Assembly: GCA_007122315.1 (NCBI GenBank)
Contig: SKUB01000123.1
Span: 1-38,676 of the forward strand
Direction of reading: 5' to 3'
From: Pseudomonadales bacterium
GTDB taxonomy: Bacteria > Pseudomonadota > Gammaproteobacteria > Pseudomonadales > Azotimanducaceae
DNA: 38,676 nucleotides
Of the stretch, positions 16,889-26,528 are shown piece by piece. The notes under the pieces are model-generated. The model did no database searches. It saw only the letters and a list, made by a program, of their open reading frames with translations, and was not told the DNA's origin. Position numbers and translations under genes: made by a program. The number at the start of each line of letters is the position of its first letter. Position 1 is the stretch's first letter.

Positions 16889-19099
16889 ATGATGGCATCC
16901 GCATTACGCAACTCGTTCCTTTCGATCTGCCTGGTCCTGGCCCTTCCGGCCCTGGCACTGCAGAACGGCAGCAGCGCGAAGTTCGAGCCGCTGAAACCCG
17001 AGGACACCCACGCCCGCACCAGCATCAACGTCATCGAGCAGCTCACCCGCCACCACTACGTCAGACAACGTCTCGATGATGATCTGTCGAGCCAGATCCT
17101 GGACCGCTACCTGGAGATGCTGGACCCGCAACGCTCCTATTTCCTTGCCAGCGATATCGAAACGTTCGAGGCCTATCGCTACGTGCTCGACGATGCCTTG
17201 CGCAAGGGTGACCTGGAACCGGCGTTCAAGATCTTCAATCGCTACCAAGAACGCTTGCGCGACCGCCTCGAGTTCACTCTGGCGCTGATCGAGGACGGGT
17301 TGGAAGATCTGGATTTCACCACCGACGAGACCATCGAGACGGACCGCTCCGAATCTCCCTGGCTGGCAGACGAGGCCGCCATGGATGACCTCTGGACGCG
17401 CCGGCTGAAGGCGAACGTTCTGTCCATGCGCCTGAACGAGCGCGAACTGGACGCCATCAAAGAGACGCTCGAGCGCCGCTACAGCAATCGCCTGACTCGC
17501 TCAGCGCAAACCAACTCCGAAGACGCGTTCCAGCTTTACATGAACTCGGTGGCCACCTCGTTCGACCCTCATACGCAGTATTTTTCGCCCCGCACGTCAG
17601 AAAATTTCAACATCAACATGAGCCTTTCGCTCGAGGGCATCGGGGCCGTCCTGCGCAGCGAAGACGAGTTCACCACCGTCGTCCGACTGGTCCCCGCGGG
17701 CCCGGCGGATAAAAGCAGCCAGCTCAATCCGTCTGATCGCATCGTCGGCGTCGGCCAGGAAGACGAGGACATGGTGGACGTGATCGGGTGGCGACTCGAC
17801 GACGTGGTCGATCTGATCCGCGGCCCCGCCGGCAGCAAGGTGCGGCTCGACGTCGTGCCGGCCGGGTCCGGGCCTGGCGCTCAGCCTCACCAGATCAGCC
17901 TGGTTCGGGAAGCAGTCAAGCTCGAAGAGCAATCCGCTCAGCGCCGCGTGCTGAACGTCGAGCGCAACGGCCGGGAGCACAAGGTCGGCGTCATCGAGAT
18001 TCCGACGTTCTATATCGACTTCAAGGCACTGCAGGCAGGCGATCCTGAGTACAAGAGCACGACGCGCGACGTACGCCGTCTGATCCAGGAGCTCAAGGAG
18101 GAAGGTGTCGAGGGCATCGTGGTGGACCTGCGCAACAACGGCGGTGGCTCCCTGCAGGAAGCCAGCGCGCTCACGGGACTGTTCATCAAGGCAGGACCGA
18201 CGGTTCAGGTTCGCAGCGCCAGCGGCCGCGTCGACCTGTTCAATGACGAAGGCGGCGACGTGGCCTGGGACGGTCCTCTCGCGGTCCTCGTCAATCGCCT
18301 GTCCGCCTCTGCATCGGAGATTTTCGCCGGGGCGATCCAGGACTATCAGCGCGGGCTCGTACTCGGCGGCCAGACCTTCGGCAAGGGCACCGTGCAGACC
18401 CTGATCCCGCTCAATCGCGGGCAGCTCAAGCTCACTCAGGCCAAGTTCTATCGGGTTTCCGGCCAGAGCACGCAGCACCAGGGCATCATTCCCGACATCG
18501 AGTTCCCTGAGCTTTTCGATCAGAAGAAGATCGGCGAGAGCACCCTGTCGGATGCTCTGCCCTGGGATGTGATCCGTCCCACCCGCTTCCGCAGAGAGCA
18601 GAGCCTCGCGCCCGTGATCAGCATGCTGGAGACCCGGCATCAGTCCCGGATCGAGCAGGACCCTGAGTTCGCCTATCTCAATGAACTGGTCCGTCGCAAT
18701 CGCGAGCAGGCGGCCCGCACCACCCTCTCCCTGAACGAGGCGCAGCGGCGCCAGGAGAAGGCAGAGGAGGAAGCATGGCGAGTGGATCTGGAGAACCGCC
18801 GCCGGCTCGCCAGCGGCAAGCAGCCCATCGAAGACATGGAGCAGTTGCGGAAGTTGAGTGCGGCGGGAGAAGCCTCGGGTACGCCTCCGGGAGGCCCCCC
18901 TCCTCTGACCGCCCTCGATGAGGATGGCGTGCCTGCAGATGACGAGGAAGCCGGGGACGAAAGCGGACAGATCGCCTCTCGCGACGAAGAGGAAATCGAC
19001 GGCTTGCTGCAGGAAACCGGGAAGATCCTGATCGACTTCGTCACCCTGCGGCAAAGTGTCGCCGAGTTGGACGACGCCTCGGTCAGCCGCGGCAACTGA
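16889..19099 (+). CDS. prc: Tail-specific periplasmic protease Prc
   Basis: A 736-residue S41 protease. A signal peptide (about 1-25, ending near ALALQ) sends it to the periplasm. A helical N-terminal domain includes LTRHHYVRQRLDDDLS and LDPQRSYFLASDIETF; a PDZ domain (about 230-330) follows. The catalytic residues sit exactly as in E. coli Prc: Ser474 in SASASEIF, Asp485, and Lys499 in FGKGTVQ. NNGGGSLQEA is also conserved. It degrades proteins by their C-termini and trims murein-hydrolase and lipoprotein partners in E. coli. ATG at 16889 follows GAGAGG; a second ATG is adjacent. The C-terminal 150 residues are acidic and longer than in E. coli (682 residues). Confidence 0.95.
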   Translation: MMASALRNSFLSICLVLALPALALQNGSSAKFEPLKPEDTHARTSINVIEQLTRHHYVRQRLDDDLSSQILDRYLEMLDPQRSYFLASDIETFEAYRYVLDDALRKGDLEPAFKIFNRYQERLRDRLEFTLALIEDGLEDLDFTTDETIETDRSESPWLADEAAMDDLWTRRLKANVLSMRLNERELDAIKETLERRYSNRLTRSAQTNSEDAFQLYMNSVATSFDPHTQYFSPRTSENFNINMSLSLEGIGAVLRSEDEFTTVVRLVPAGPADKSSQLNPSDRIVGVGQEDEDMVDVIGWRLDDVVDLIRGPAGSKVRLDVVPAGSGPGAQPHQISLVREAVKLEEQSAQRRVLNVERNGREHKVGVIEIPTFYIDFKALQAGDPEYKSTTRDVRRLIQELKEEGVEGIVVDLRNNGGGSLQEASALTGLFIKAGPTVQVRSASGRVDLFNDEGGDVAWDGPLAVLVNRLSASASEIFAGAIQDYQRGLVLGGQTFGKGTVQTLIPLNRGQLKLTQAKFYRVSGQSTQHQGIIPDIEFPELFDQKKIGESTLSDALPWDVIRPTRFRREQSLAPVISMLETRHQSRIEQDPEFAYLNELVRRNREQAARTTLSLNEAQRRQEKAEEEAWRVDLENRRRLASGKQPIEDMEQLRKLSAAGEASGTPPGGPPPLTALDEDGVPADDEEAGDESGQIASRDEEEIDGLLQETGKILIDFVTLRQSVAELDDASVSRGN

Positions 19100-19105
19100 T
19101 CCCCG

Positions 19106-19140
19106 CTCCGGACGACGCGAGGGGAGCGTGTCGTCCGGAG
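19106..19140 (+). terminator. Hairpin after prc, possible terminator
   Basis: A perfect 11-bp stem, CTCCGGACGAC (19106-19116) with GTCGTCCGGAG (19130-19140), starts seven bases after the prc stop. No T-tract follows, so termination may be factor dependent, or the hairpin may only protect the 3' end of the prc message. Confidence 0.4.
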
Positions 19141-19254
19141 TCCACCCCGACCCCACCGTACCTGCGCTTCGGCCAACGCTCGAACTCAGCGTCGTAGCGG
19201 GCGTTCAGGGCCGCGCTGGGGGCGCCAGATACGTAGTCCACAAGGAGGGAAGCC

Positions 19255-20805
19255 ATGCACCCCGGAATCCACGCCGCCAGCCATCCCGACAAGCCCGCTC
19301 TGATCATGGCCCGTACCGGCCAGAGCATCAGTTACTCCGAACTCGAGGCGACGTCCAACCGCGGTGCGCATCTGTTTCGCAGCCTCGGGCTGAAGGCCGG
19401 CGACCACATCGCGTTCATGCTCGAGAACCATCCCGGTTTCCTGCCGTTGTGCTGGGCAGCCCATCGGGCAGGCCTGTATTACACCGCCATCAGCTATCGC
19501 CTGCAGGAGGATGAGGTCGCCTACATCCTCGAGGATTGCGAGGCGCAGGTGTTCATCACCAGCAAGGCCCAGGCCGAGCTGTCCGGGCGCCTGCGTCCGA
19601 ACATGGCATGCGTGAAGCACTGCTACATGCTCGACGGCACCATCGACGGCTTCGAGTCATGGGAAGAAGCCATCGCTTCCCAGCCGACCACGCCCATCAG
19701 TGACGAGACTGAAGGTGCGGACATGCTCTATTCGTCAGGCACCACCGGGCGACCCAAGGGCATCAAGGTGCCGCTCTCCGGCGAACCGCTGGGATCCGCA
19801 GCGGCCCTGCTCGCGCTGGTGCAGGGGCTCTACCAGATGGATGAGAACGTCCGTTACCTGTCCCCCGCGCCGCTCTACCACTCGGCCCCGCTGCGCTACA
19901 ACATGGCCGTCACCCGCCTCGGCGGCACCTCCGTCATCATGGAACGCTTCGATCCGGAGGACGCCCTGAAGCTGATCGAGGCGCACCGCCTGACCCACGC
20001 CCAGTTCGTACCCACCATGTTCGTACGGATGCTGAAACTCCCCGAGGAGGTGCGCAGCCGCTATGACGTTTCCTCGCTGAAAGTGGCGATCCACGCGGCT
20101 GCACCGTGCCCGGTGCAGGTCAAACAGGCGATGATGGATTGGTGGGGACCGGTGATCCACGAGTACTACGCTGGAACGGAAGGGAATGGTTTCTGCGCTG
20201 TGGGTCCCGAAGAGTGGCTTGCCCATCCGGGCACGGTTGGCCGCGCCCTGCTGGGCCAGATCCACATCTGTGACGACGACGGCGTAGAACTGCCCACCGG
20301 CCAGGTCGGTACGGTGTACTTCGGCGGCGGCAACGATTTCGAGTACCACAACGATCCAGGGAAGACCGAGGATTCCCGCCATCCCAAGGAGAAGGGCTGG
20401 TCCACCCTGGGTGACATGGGCTACGTCGACGAGGAAGGCTTCCTCTACCTCACCGACCGCAAGACCTTCATGATCATTTCAGGCGGCGTGAATATCTACC
20501 CGCAGGAAGTGGAGAACCTCCTCGTCACCCACCCGCGGGTCGCGGACGTGGCCGTGTTCGGCGTCCCCAACGAGGAGTTCGGAGAGGAGGTGAAGGCCGT
20601 CGTCCAGCCTGTCGACTGGGCCGACGCCGGCGATGAACTCGGCGCCGAGCTCATCGACTTCTGCCGCGAGCATCTCTCCCACATCAAGTGCCCGCGCAGC
20701 GTGGATTTCGAACGCGAACTGCCCCGCCACCCCACCGGCAAGCTCTATAAGCGTCTGCTGCGGGACCGCTACTGGGAAGGCCACGGACCGTCACGCATCC
20801 TCTGA
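19255..20805 (+). CDS. AMP-forming acyl-CoA synthetase
   Basis: A 516-residue member of the ANL superfamily, which activates a carboxylate with ATP and then transfers it to CoA. Core motifs are complete: the phosphate loop YSSGTTGRPKG, YAGTEGNG, GDMGYVDEEGFLYLTDR, the hinge region IISGGVNIYP, and the C-terminal catalytic lysine in PTGKLYKR. No membrane segment is seen. AGGAGG lies eight bases before the ATG. Fatty or aromatic acid is likely but the chain length cannot be read from sequence. It stands alone between prc and the convergent thrS. Confidence 0.93.
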   Translation: MHPGIHAASHPDKPALIMARTGQSISYSELEATSNRGAHLFRSLGLKAGDHIAFMLENHPGFLPLCWAAHRAGLYYTAISYRLQEDEVAYILEDCEAQVFITSKAQAELSGRLRPNMACVKHCYMLDGTIDGFESWEEAIASQPTTPISDETEGADMLYSSGTTGRPKGIKVPLSGEPLGSAAALLALVQGLYQMDENVRYLSPAPLYHSAPLRYNMAVTRLGGTSVIMERFDPEDALKLIEAHRLTHAQFVPTMFVRMLKLPEEVRSRYDVSSLKVAIHAAAPCPVQVKQAMMDWWGPVIHEYYAGTEGNGFCAVGPEEWLAHPGTVGRALLGQIHICDDDGVELPTGQVGTVYFGGGNDFEYHNDPGKTEDSRHPKEKGWSTLGDMGYVDEEGFLYLTDRKTFMIISGGVNIYPQEVENLLVTHPRVADVAVFGVPNEEFGEEVKAVVQPVDWADAGDELGAELIDFCREHLSHIKCPRSVDFERELPRHPTGKLYKRLLRDRYWEGHGPSRIL

Positions 20806-20823
20806 CGCCGTCCACCTCCTGCA

Positions 20824-20855
20824 GGACACCGCGGCGTGCTGAGCCCGCGGTGTCC
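20824..20855. terminator. Hairpin between convergent genes, possible two-way terminator
   Basis: An 11-bp perfect stem, GGACACCGCGG (20824-20834) with CCGCGGTGTCC (20845-20855), lies in the 55-base gap between the acyl-CoA synthetase stop and the thrS stop. The location suits a shared terminator. Neither side has a T-tract, so the call is moderate. Confidence 0.45.
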
Positions 20856-20860
20856 CTGGC

Positions 20861-22723
20861 TCAGTCCGGCAACCGGAATGCCAGTGAGCGTTCGCGGATG
20901 GTATCGAGCAACGCGGCCTCGAAGGCATCCAACGACAGCGACACCTGCTCGCGCACACCATAGCGGCGCAGCGTCACCGTGCGTTCGGCCACCTCACGCT
21001 CGCCGACCACCAGCAGATTGGGAATCTTTCGCGTCGTGCCCTCGCGGATCTTGCGCGAAACGGTCTCGCCCTCGTCACCGAGTTCCGCACGCACCATGTG
21101 CCGACGCAGACGCTCCACGACCTCGCGGCCGTAGTCGCCGAAGCGATCCGCCACGGTTATGACCTGCACCTGCACCGGTGCCAGCCAGGTCGGGAACGCA
21201 CCGCCGAAGTGTTCGATCAGGAACGCCACCATGCGTTCATGGGTCGAAAACGGCGCCCGGTGAATCACCCACGGCATGTGCATGGCGCCATCGGAACCCT
21301 TGTACTCCAGTTCCAGACGCTTCGGCTGAGCGAAGTCGAGCTGGGCCGTGGACACGGTCTCCTCACGACCAGTCACAGTCCGGAACTGGAAGTCGAGCTT
21401 GGGACCGTAAAAGGCCGCCTCGCCAGGGCCATCCGTGTAGGGAATCTCCAGCTCCTCCAGCAGCTCCTGCAGAATCCGCTCCGCGGAGGCCCACGCCTTC
21501 GGATCGTCGATGTACTTTTCCTTGCCCTTGGGATCGTCCGGATCCCAGCGCGAGAGACGGATCGAGTAGTCCTCGATACCCAGCAGCGCGTAGGCCTCAC
21601 GGTACATCTCGAGCACCGCCTTGAATTCGTCCTTGATCTGGTCCTCGGTGCAATAGATGTGGGCATCGTTCATGCACATGCCACGCACCCGCACGAGCCC
21701 GCTGACGCCGCCGGAATCCTCCCAGCGGTGGACGTGGCCATACTCCGCGAGACGCAGCGGCAGATCCCGATAGCTGCGCGGCCGGGAGGCGTAGACCCGG
21801 TGGTGGTGCGGGCAGTTCATGGGCCGCAGAACGTAACGCTCCTTGATCCGCTCCGCGCCCTCCTCGACACCTTCGGAACGATCCTCCACCTCCATCACGG
21901 GAAACATCGCCTCCTCGTAGTACGGCAGGTGTCCGCTCTGCCAGTACAGCTCCACCTTCGCGAGTTGCGGCGTCGAAACCCGCTGGTAGCCGTAGCGGAA
22001 CTCGAGTTCCTTGGCGAGCTTTTCGATTTCATCCCGGATCACAGTGCCATGAGGCAGCCACAGGGGCAGACCGCGGCCGATCACGTTGTCGATGTGATAG
22101 AGATCGAGTTCCCGGCCGAGCTTCTTGTGGTCCCGGGCCAGCGCGTCCTCGTAGGCGGCGACGTGGGCTTCGAGTTCTTCCGCCGTGCGGAACGCCCAGG
22201 CATAGATTCGGGTCATCATCACGTTGTCGGAATCTCCCCGCCAATAGGCGCCCGCCAGACTGCGCAACTTGAAGGCGTCGCGGGGAATCTCCTTGGTGGT
22301 GTGCACGTGGGGCCCTTCGCACATGTCCAGGAACGGGCCGTTGCGATAGAACGTAAGGACGTCGAGGCCGTGCTTCGAGAACAACTCCTCGGCATACTCG
22401 CGCTTGTAGGGCTCGCCCATCTCCTCCAGGCGCGCCATGGCGGCATCGTAGGGGAGATCCTCGCGATCGAAGCGCTGTCCCTTCTTGATGATCTTCTTCA
22501 TGCGCCGTTCGAGCTCCGGAAAATCCTCCTCCGTCAGGGGCTCGCTCAGGATGAAGTCGTAGTAGAAACCGTCCCGGATGGGAGGTCCGAAACCCAGGGT
22601 CGAACTTGGCCGCAGTTCCAGAACGGCCTGGGCCAGCACGTGGGCAAGGCTGTGACGGACCCGATACAGTTCGTCTTCGGCTGCGTCAGCCGCCAGTTCG
22701 CCGCTGTGTTCGAATTGCGCCAT
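20861..22723 (-). CDS. thrS: Threonyl-tRNA synthetase lacking the TGS domain
   Basis: A 620-residue class II synthetase that charges tRNA-Thr. It begins directly in the editing domain; the first about 50-60 residues of the usual enzyme (TGS domain; E. coli is 642 residues) are missing. Editing residues are present: His24 and His28 in HSLAH, and DMCEGPH. Catalytic-site zinc ligands are conserved in RPMNCPHH, NDAHIYC and VIHRAPFS. The signature reads MNCPHHH where E. coli has MNCPGHV. The anticodon-binding domain occupies about 520-620. ATG at 22723 with GAGGA eight bases upstream is preferred to a TTG at 22744, which lies inside the leader terminator. It is not followed by infC as in many bacteria, so it may be a second or replaced copy. 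Confidence 0.93.
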   Translation of the reverse strand: MAQFEHSGELAADAAEDELYRVRHSLAHVLAQAVLELRPSSTLGFGPPIRDGFYYDFILSEPLTEEDFPELERRMKKIIKKGQRFDREDLPYDAAMARLEEMGEPYKREYAEELFSKHGLDVLTFYRNGPFLDMCEGPHVHTTKEIPRDAFKLRSLAGAYWRGDSDNVMMTRIYAWAFRTAEELEAHVAAYEDALARDHKKLGRELDLYHIDNVIGRGLPLWLPHGTVIRDEIEKLAKELEFRYGYQRVSTPQLAKVELYWQSGHLPYYEEAMFPVMEVEDRSEGVEEGAERIKERYVLRPMNCPHHHRVYASRPRSYRDLPLRLAEYGHVHRWEDSGGVSGLVRVRGMCMNDAHIYCTEDQIKDEFKAVLEMYREAYALLGIEDYSIRLSRWDPDDPKGKEKYIDDPKAWASAERILQELLEELEIPYTDGPGEAAFYGPKLDFQFRTVTGREETVSTAQLDFAQPKRLELEYKGSDGAMHMPWVIHRAPFSTHERMVAFLIEHFGGAFPTWLAPVQVQVITVADRFGDYGREVVERLRRHMVRAELGDEGETVSRKIREGTTRKIPNLLVVGEREVAERTVTLRRYGVREQVSLSLDAFEAALLDTIRERSLAFRLPD

Positions 22724-22735
22724 CTTCACTGTCCT

Positions 22736-22777
22736 CGAAAACAAGAAACCCCGGTCGGCGATGCCTTCCGGGGTTTC
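22736..22777 (-). terminator. Intrinsic terminator in the thrS leader (attenuator)
   Basis: Read on the minus strand, GAAACCCCGG (22768-22777) and CCGGGGTTTC (22745-22754) form a perfect 10-bp stem with a 13-base loop, followed by TTGTTTTC (22737-22744). The ribosome binding site GAGGA begins right after. A terminator between leader and coding region of a synthetase gene is the usual arrangement for transcription attenuation. Confidence 0.65.
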
Positions 22778-22783
22778 TCGAAA

Positions 22784-22872
22784 GAGGCACCGCGCGGTCG
22801 CCTCCGATGGAGGCTCTGAACTGGGTTCGGCACAGACCCGCAGAGCTGTGGCGAACCCAGTTCAGAGCCTCC
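22784..22872 (-). promoter_or_regulatory. thrS leader with long perfect hairpin and competing stems
   Basis: A 21-bp perfect inverted repeat pairs 22809-22829 with 22852-22872; after one G-G mismatch it extends by CACAG/CTGTG, leaving a 10-base loop. Two alternative stems share its bases: CCTCC (22801-22805) with GGAGG (22809-22813), and GAGGC (22784-22788) with GCCTC (22800-22804). These are mutually exclusive folds just upstream of the intrinsic terminator at 22736-22777. Together they look like a regulatory leader. A mobile palindromic repeat inserted between divergent genes is the main alternative. I found no clear promoter upstream. Confidence 0.5.
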
Positions 22873-22959
22873 CAAGGCAACCTACATCAGTGCGTCGTCG
22901 TCTGTCCGCAGCTGCAATTCATGGAGGCTCCGCGCTACCATGCCTACGATGAGGTCGCC

Positions 22960-23712
22960 ATGATAATTGCCCGTGCCGAGAATGCCAATGAGGGACCCCG
23001 GCGTGTCCGGAGGTCGACGGCTCGCTTCGGCCTGCTCCACCTGCTGACCGGACTCGCGCTGCTGCTCTCGCTTGGTGTGGCGGCCGATGGCCCCACCCTC
23101 ACCGGTTCGGCCGCCTGCGCGCAAGCCGCTGCCGGCGAGGATCCGGCGGAGGTCCGCCTTGCCTGCCAGCCCGGGCGCGAACGCGGCAATCTGGTGGACG
23201 GTTACAACCTGGCATTGGGGCTCCGATTGCAGGACCCTGAGGCGTCCCTCGGCCACCTGCGCTGGGCCGCCGACGGTGGCCTTCCTGAAGCCGCACACGT
23301 CTATGGCAACCTGCTGCTCGACGAGGGCGAGCCTGAGCGCGGACTCGCCCAGCTCGCAGCCGCAGCTCAGGCCGGCCTCGTTGCCGCCCAGTATGACTAC
23401 GCCACCGCACTGCTGGAGACCCGCGGCCCTGATCAGCGTGACACCATCCTCTACTGGTATGCGCAGGCCGCTGCCAACGGCGATCAGTCTGCGCGCTACA
23501 ACCTGGGGGTCCTCCACCTCGAAGGCCATCTCGGCTCCCGGGACCCGATCCTGGCCTGGGCATGGTTTTCCAGTCTCGATGCGCTCGAAGGTCACCCCCA
23601 GGTCTATCGCCTCGTCAACCGGCTGGCGCGGGAGATGTCCAGCCAGGAACGCCGACGCGCCGAGGATCTGCGCGACACACTCAAACGCGATCCCATGGCG
23701 TTCTTCGAGTAG
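22960..23712 (+). CDS. Sel1-like repeat protein, exported or membrane-anchored
   Basis: A 250-residue protein. After a basic N-terminus there is one hydrophobic segment (about residues 26-43), a signal peptide or anchor. A pair of cysteines (SAACAQ and RLACQP) follows, then Sel1-type TPR repeats from about 95 to 220: GLPEAAHVYGNLLLDEG, GLVAAQYDYATALLE, GDQSARYNLGVLHLEG. Such repeats are protein-binding scaffolds; the partner is unknown. The ATG at 22960 has GAGG at good spacing; an ATG at 22921 in the same frame is possible. Divergent from thrS. Confidence 0.78.
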   Translation: MIIARAENANEGPRRVRRSTARFGLLHLLTGLALLLSLGVAADGPTLTGSAACAQAAAGEDPAEVRLACQPGRERGNLVDGYNLALGLRLQDPEASLGHLRWAADGGLPEAAHVYGNLLLDEGEPERGLAQLAAAAQAGLVAAQYDYATALLETRGPDQRDTILYWYAQAAANGDQSARYNLGVLHLEGHLGSRDPILAWAWFSSLDALEGHPQVYRLVNRLAREMSSQERRRAEDLRDTLKRDPMAFFE

Positions 23713-23773
23713 CGCCGGACTCATGTCTACACGGGCTTGACCGATCCCCTACGGATCGCACCGAGGTGCAGCC

Positions 23774-24082
23774 ATGACCCTGACCCAACTCCGCCGAAAT
23801 CTCGCATCCGGCCAGGCGCCCGAAGCCGAGGTCATCTCCGTCGAAGGCATGATCTATCTGGTCAGAATCGACGCCGAGCACATGCTCACCGCGAGCGAGG
23901 AAGACAGCGCACCGCTGCGTTTCCCGAGCGCCTATGCGGCCGGACGCGCATTGCAGCAGGCAGGACTCGGTGTCGCCTGGCTGGTGCACCATTCGCCCTA
24001 CGACGAGATGGTGGGTCGGGCTGATGAAGGTCTGCCGCAGCCTAAGCCGCTGCGGACCCGGATGGCCATCGCGGAGCTTTGA
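23774..24082 (+). CDS. DUF6482-like small protein
   Basis: A 102-residue soluble protein with no signal peptide. Its layout (EVISVEGMIYLVRID, then RFPSAYAAGRALQQAG and LVHHSPYDEMVG) resembles DUF6482 proteins of Pseudomonas and Halomonas relatives as I remember them. No function is known. GAGGTG lies before the ATG. It ends 52 bases before lon and reads the same way, so the two may be cotranscribed. Confidence 0.7.
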   Translation: MTLTQLRRNLASGQAPEAEVISVEGMIYLVRIDAEHMLTASEEDSAPLRFPSAYAAGRALQQAGLGVAWLVHHSPYDEMVGRADEGLPQPKPLRTRMAIAEL

Positions 24083-24134
24083 TTCGTGCCCGTGTGCCCC
24101 CACCTTGGATGAATCGCAGCTGGGAGCCACGTTC

Positions 24135-26528
24135 ATGATGGACATCGACCACGACGCCCACGGCTCGGAGTCGACGGAGGGACGTCAGGTGATCGTCCCC
24201 GGCGAGGCCCTGCCGGGCACCATCCACCTGATTCCCCACGAATTCAGGCCGTTCTTCCCCGGGCAGGCGATTCCGCTGGTGCTGAACGCGGAACTCTGGC
24301 TACCGACCCTCAAGGCGGTCCGTGACCGGGGTGATTCCGTCATCGGGGTGGTGGCGACCCGGGAACGGCTGCGCGACAAGCCGAAGGCCTCCGATCTGTT
24401 CGAGATGGGCACCGTCTGCCGCGTGCACCGGGTGCATCAGCAGGAGGAGCAGATACAAATCCTGCTCGAGGGCATTCAACGCTTCAGCATCCGCGGCTGG
24501 GTGCATGAGGAGATGCCACTGCTCGCGCAGGTGCGCTACCACCGCGAGCAGCAGCGCAGCGACACCGACGAGATCAAGGCCTACGCCGTCGCGATCATCA
24601 ACACGATCAAGGAGCTGATTCCGTTGAATCCGCTCTACGGCGAGGAACTCAAGGTCTTTCTCGGCCGCTCCAATCCGAACGAGCCTTCGGTTCTCGCTGA
24701 TTTCGCGGCCAGCCTCACGTCCGCCTCCCGCGACCAACTCCAGGATGTGCTGGAAACGCTGCCGTTGCTGCCGCGTCTGGAAAAGGCGTTGGCACTGCTC
24801 AATCGCGAGGTACAGATCGCTTCCGCCCAGATGGAGATCCGCCAGCACGTCGAGGGCGAAATGCAGGCGCACCAGCGCCAGGCCTTTCTGCGGGAACAGC
24901 TCAAGTTCATCCAGCGGGAGCTCGGCATCACCAAGGACGACCGCACCGCCGAGGTGGACGAGCTGCGGGGACGACTCGAGCACAAGACCGTTCCGGACAA
25001 AGTCGAAAAGCGACTCGAAGACGAGTTCCACAAGCTGTCTCTGCTGGAAACCGGCTCTCCGGAGTTCGGCGTCACCCGCAATTATCTGGATTGGCTGACG
25101 GACCTCCCATGGGGCATCGACAGCGAAGACAGCAAGGATCTCGAGGAGGCATCGGCCATCCTCGATGCCAGCCATGATGGGCTGTCGGACGTGAAGGACC
25201 GCATTCTCGAGTTCCTCGGCGTCGGGATCATGAAGGGCACGGTGTCCGGCTCCATCCTCCTCTTTGTCGGCCCACCGGGCGTTGGCAAGACCTCACTCGG
25301 CCGATCCATCGCGGACGCCATGGGGCGGTCGTTCTACCGATTTTCCGTCGGCGGCATGCGCGACGAAGCGGAGATCAAGGGGCACCGCCGGACCTACATC
25401 GGTGCCATGCCCGGCAAGCTGATTCGCGCCCTGCGCGATGCAGGCACCCAGAACCCCGTGATCATGCTCGACGAGGTGGACAAGATCGGCTCCAGTTTCC
25501 AGGGCGATCCCGCCTCCGCGCTGCTCGAGGTGCTCGACCCGGAGCAGAATCAGGCCTTCCACGATCACTATCTGGACGTGGACGTGGATCTGTCCAAGGT
25601 GCTGTTCATCTGCACGGCCAATCAGCTCGACACCATCCCTCCGGCGCTGCTCGATCGCATGGACATCATCCGACTCTCGGGCTATCTGGCCGAGGAAAAG
25701 CTCGCCATCGCCCGCAATCACCTGCTGCCGCGACAGCTGCAACGGGCGGGACTGGCCCGTTCCAAACTCAGTGTGCACAAGGCTGCTCTGAAGCGGATCA
25801 TCGACGGTTATGCCCGCGACGCCGGCGTCCGTCGCCTCGACAAGGCCCTCGGCAACATCGTTCGCAAGGCGGTGATGCAGTTATTGCGTGGAGAAAAGGG
25901 ACCGATCAAGGTCCGCGCCCGGGACGTCGACTCCTACCTCGGCCTGCCGCTGCATCCTCCCGAGGCGCGACAGCATGGAGTCGGCGTGGTCACAGGCCTC
26001 GCCTGGACGGCACAGGGAGGTGCGTCCCTGCCCGTGGAAGCCAGCCGCGTCCATGCCAGCGGCCGAGGCCTCAAGCTCACCGGCCAGCTTGGCGAGGTCA
26101 TGCGCGAGTCCGCCGACATCGCCTGGGACTACGTGCAGGCCCATGCCGCGGAGTTCGACATCGATCCCGAATACTTCGCCAGTGCCCAGATTCACCTCCA
26201 CGTTCCAGCGGGCGCGACACCCAAGGATGGCCCGAGTGCGGGGATCACCATCGCCACGGCGCTGATCTCGCTTGCACGGAGCCGCGCGCCCCGGCGCAAT
26301 CTGGCCATGACCGGTGAGCTGACGCTGACCGGTCAGGTGTATCCGGTGGGCGGGATTCGCGAAAAGCTCATCGCCGCACGCAGACAGGGCGTGAAGCAGG
26401 TCCTGCTCCCGGAGGCGAACCGACGCGACGTGGAGGACATTCCGAGTCACATCCGCAAGGGGCTCGAGATCCACTATGCGCGGACCTGCCACGATGTGAT
26501 CGAGATGGCCTTCCCAAAGACGGGCTGA
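24135..26528 (+). CDS. lon: ATP-dependent Lon protease
   Basis: A 797-residue Lon (E. coli 784). The N-terminal substrate domain (about 20-215) leads into a coiled-coil region with [14 protein letters not shown]. The AAA domain has Walker A GPPGVGKT (379-386) and Walker [11 protein letters not shown]. The protease domain has Ser701 in KDGPSAGI and Lys744 in GGIREKL, spaced exactly as in E. coli. It should degrade misfolded and short-lived regulatory proteins in the cytosol. ATG at 24135 follows GGGAG; a second ATG is next to it. It is not in the clpP-clpX-lon-hupB cluster usual for the main Lon, and its N-terminus is divergent, so it may be a second Lon. That is inference. Confidence 0.94.
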   Translation: MMDIDHDAHGSESTEGRQVIVPGEALPGTIHLIPHEFRPFFPGQAIPLVLNAELWLPTLKAVRDRGDSVIGVVATRERLRDKPKASDLFEMGTVCRVHRVHQQEEQIQILLEGIQRFSIRGWVHEEMPLLAQVRYHREQQRSDTDEIKAYAVAIINTIKELIPLNPLYGEELKVFLGRSNPNEPSVLADFAASLTSASRDQLQDVLETLPLLPRLEKALALLNREVQIASAQMEIRQHVEGEMQAHQRQAFLREQLKFIQRELGITKDDRTAEVDELRGRLEHKTVPDKVEKRLEDEFHKLSLLETGSPEFGVTRNYLDWLTDLPWGIDSEDSKDLEEASAILDASHDGLSDVKDRILEFLGVGIMKGTVSGSILLFVGPPGVGKTSLGRSIADAMGRSFYRFSVGGMRDEAEIKGHRRTYIGAMPGKLIRALRDAGTQNPVIMLDEVDKIGSSFQGDPASALLEVLDPEQNQAFHDHYLDVDVDLSKVLFICTANQLDTIPPALLDRMDIIRLSGYLAEEKLAIARNHLLPRQLQRAGLARSKLSVHKAALKRIIDGYARDAGVRRLDKALGNIVRKAVMQLLRGEKGPIKVRARDVDSYLGLPLHPPEARQHGVGVVTGLAWTAQGGASLPVEASRVHASGRGLKLTGQLGEVMRESADIAWDYVQAHAAEFDIDPEYFASAQIHLHVPAGATPKDGPSAGITIATALISLARSRAPRRNLAMTGELTLTGQVYPVGGIREKLIAARRQGVKQVLLPEANRRDVEDIPSHIRKGLEIHYARTCHDVIEMAFPKTG

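Noticed and set aside
22784..22804. T-box-like GACCGCG in the thrS leader
   Set aside because: Only 7 bases match the T-box consensus; the UGGN bulge that pairs with tRNA is absent, and no stem I with a Thr specifier codon is evident.
21098..22819. Long open frame antisense to thrS, and similar ones opposite prc, tamA, tamB, the CHAT gene and the sulfatase-like gene
   Set aside because: All mirror strongly recognised genes; their translations have no known motifs and arise from the high GC content.
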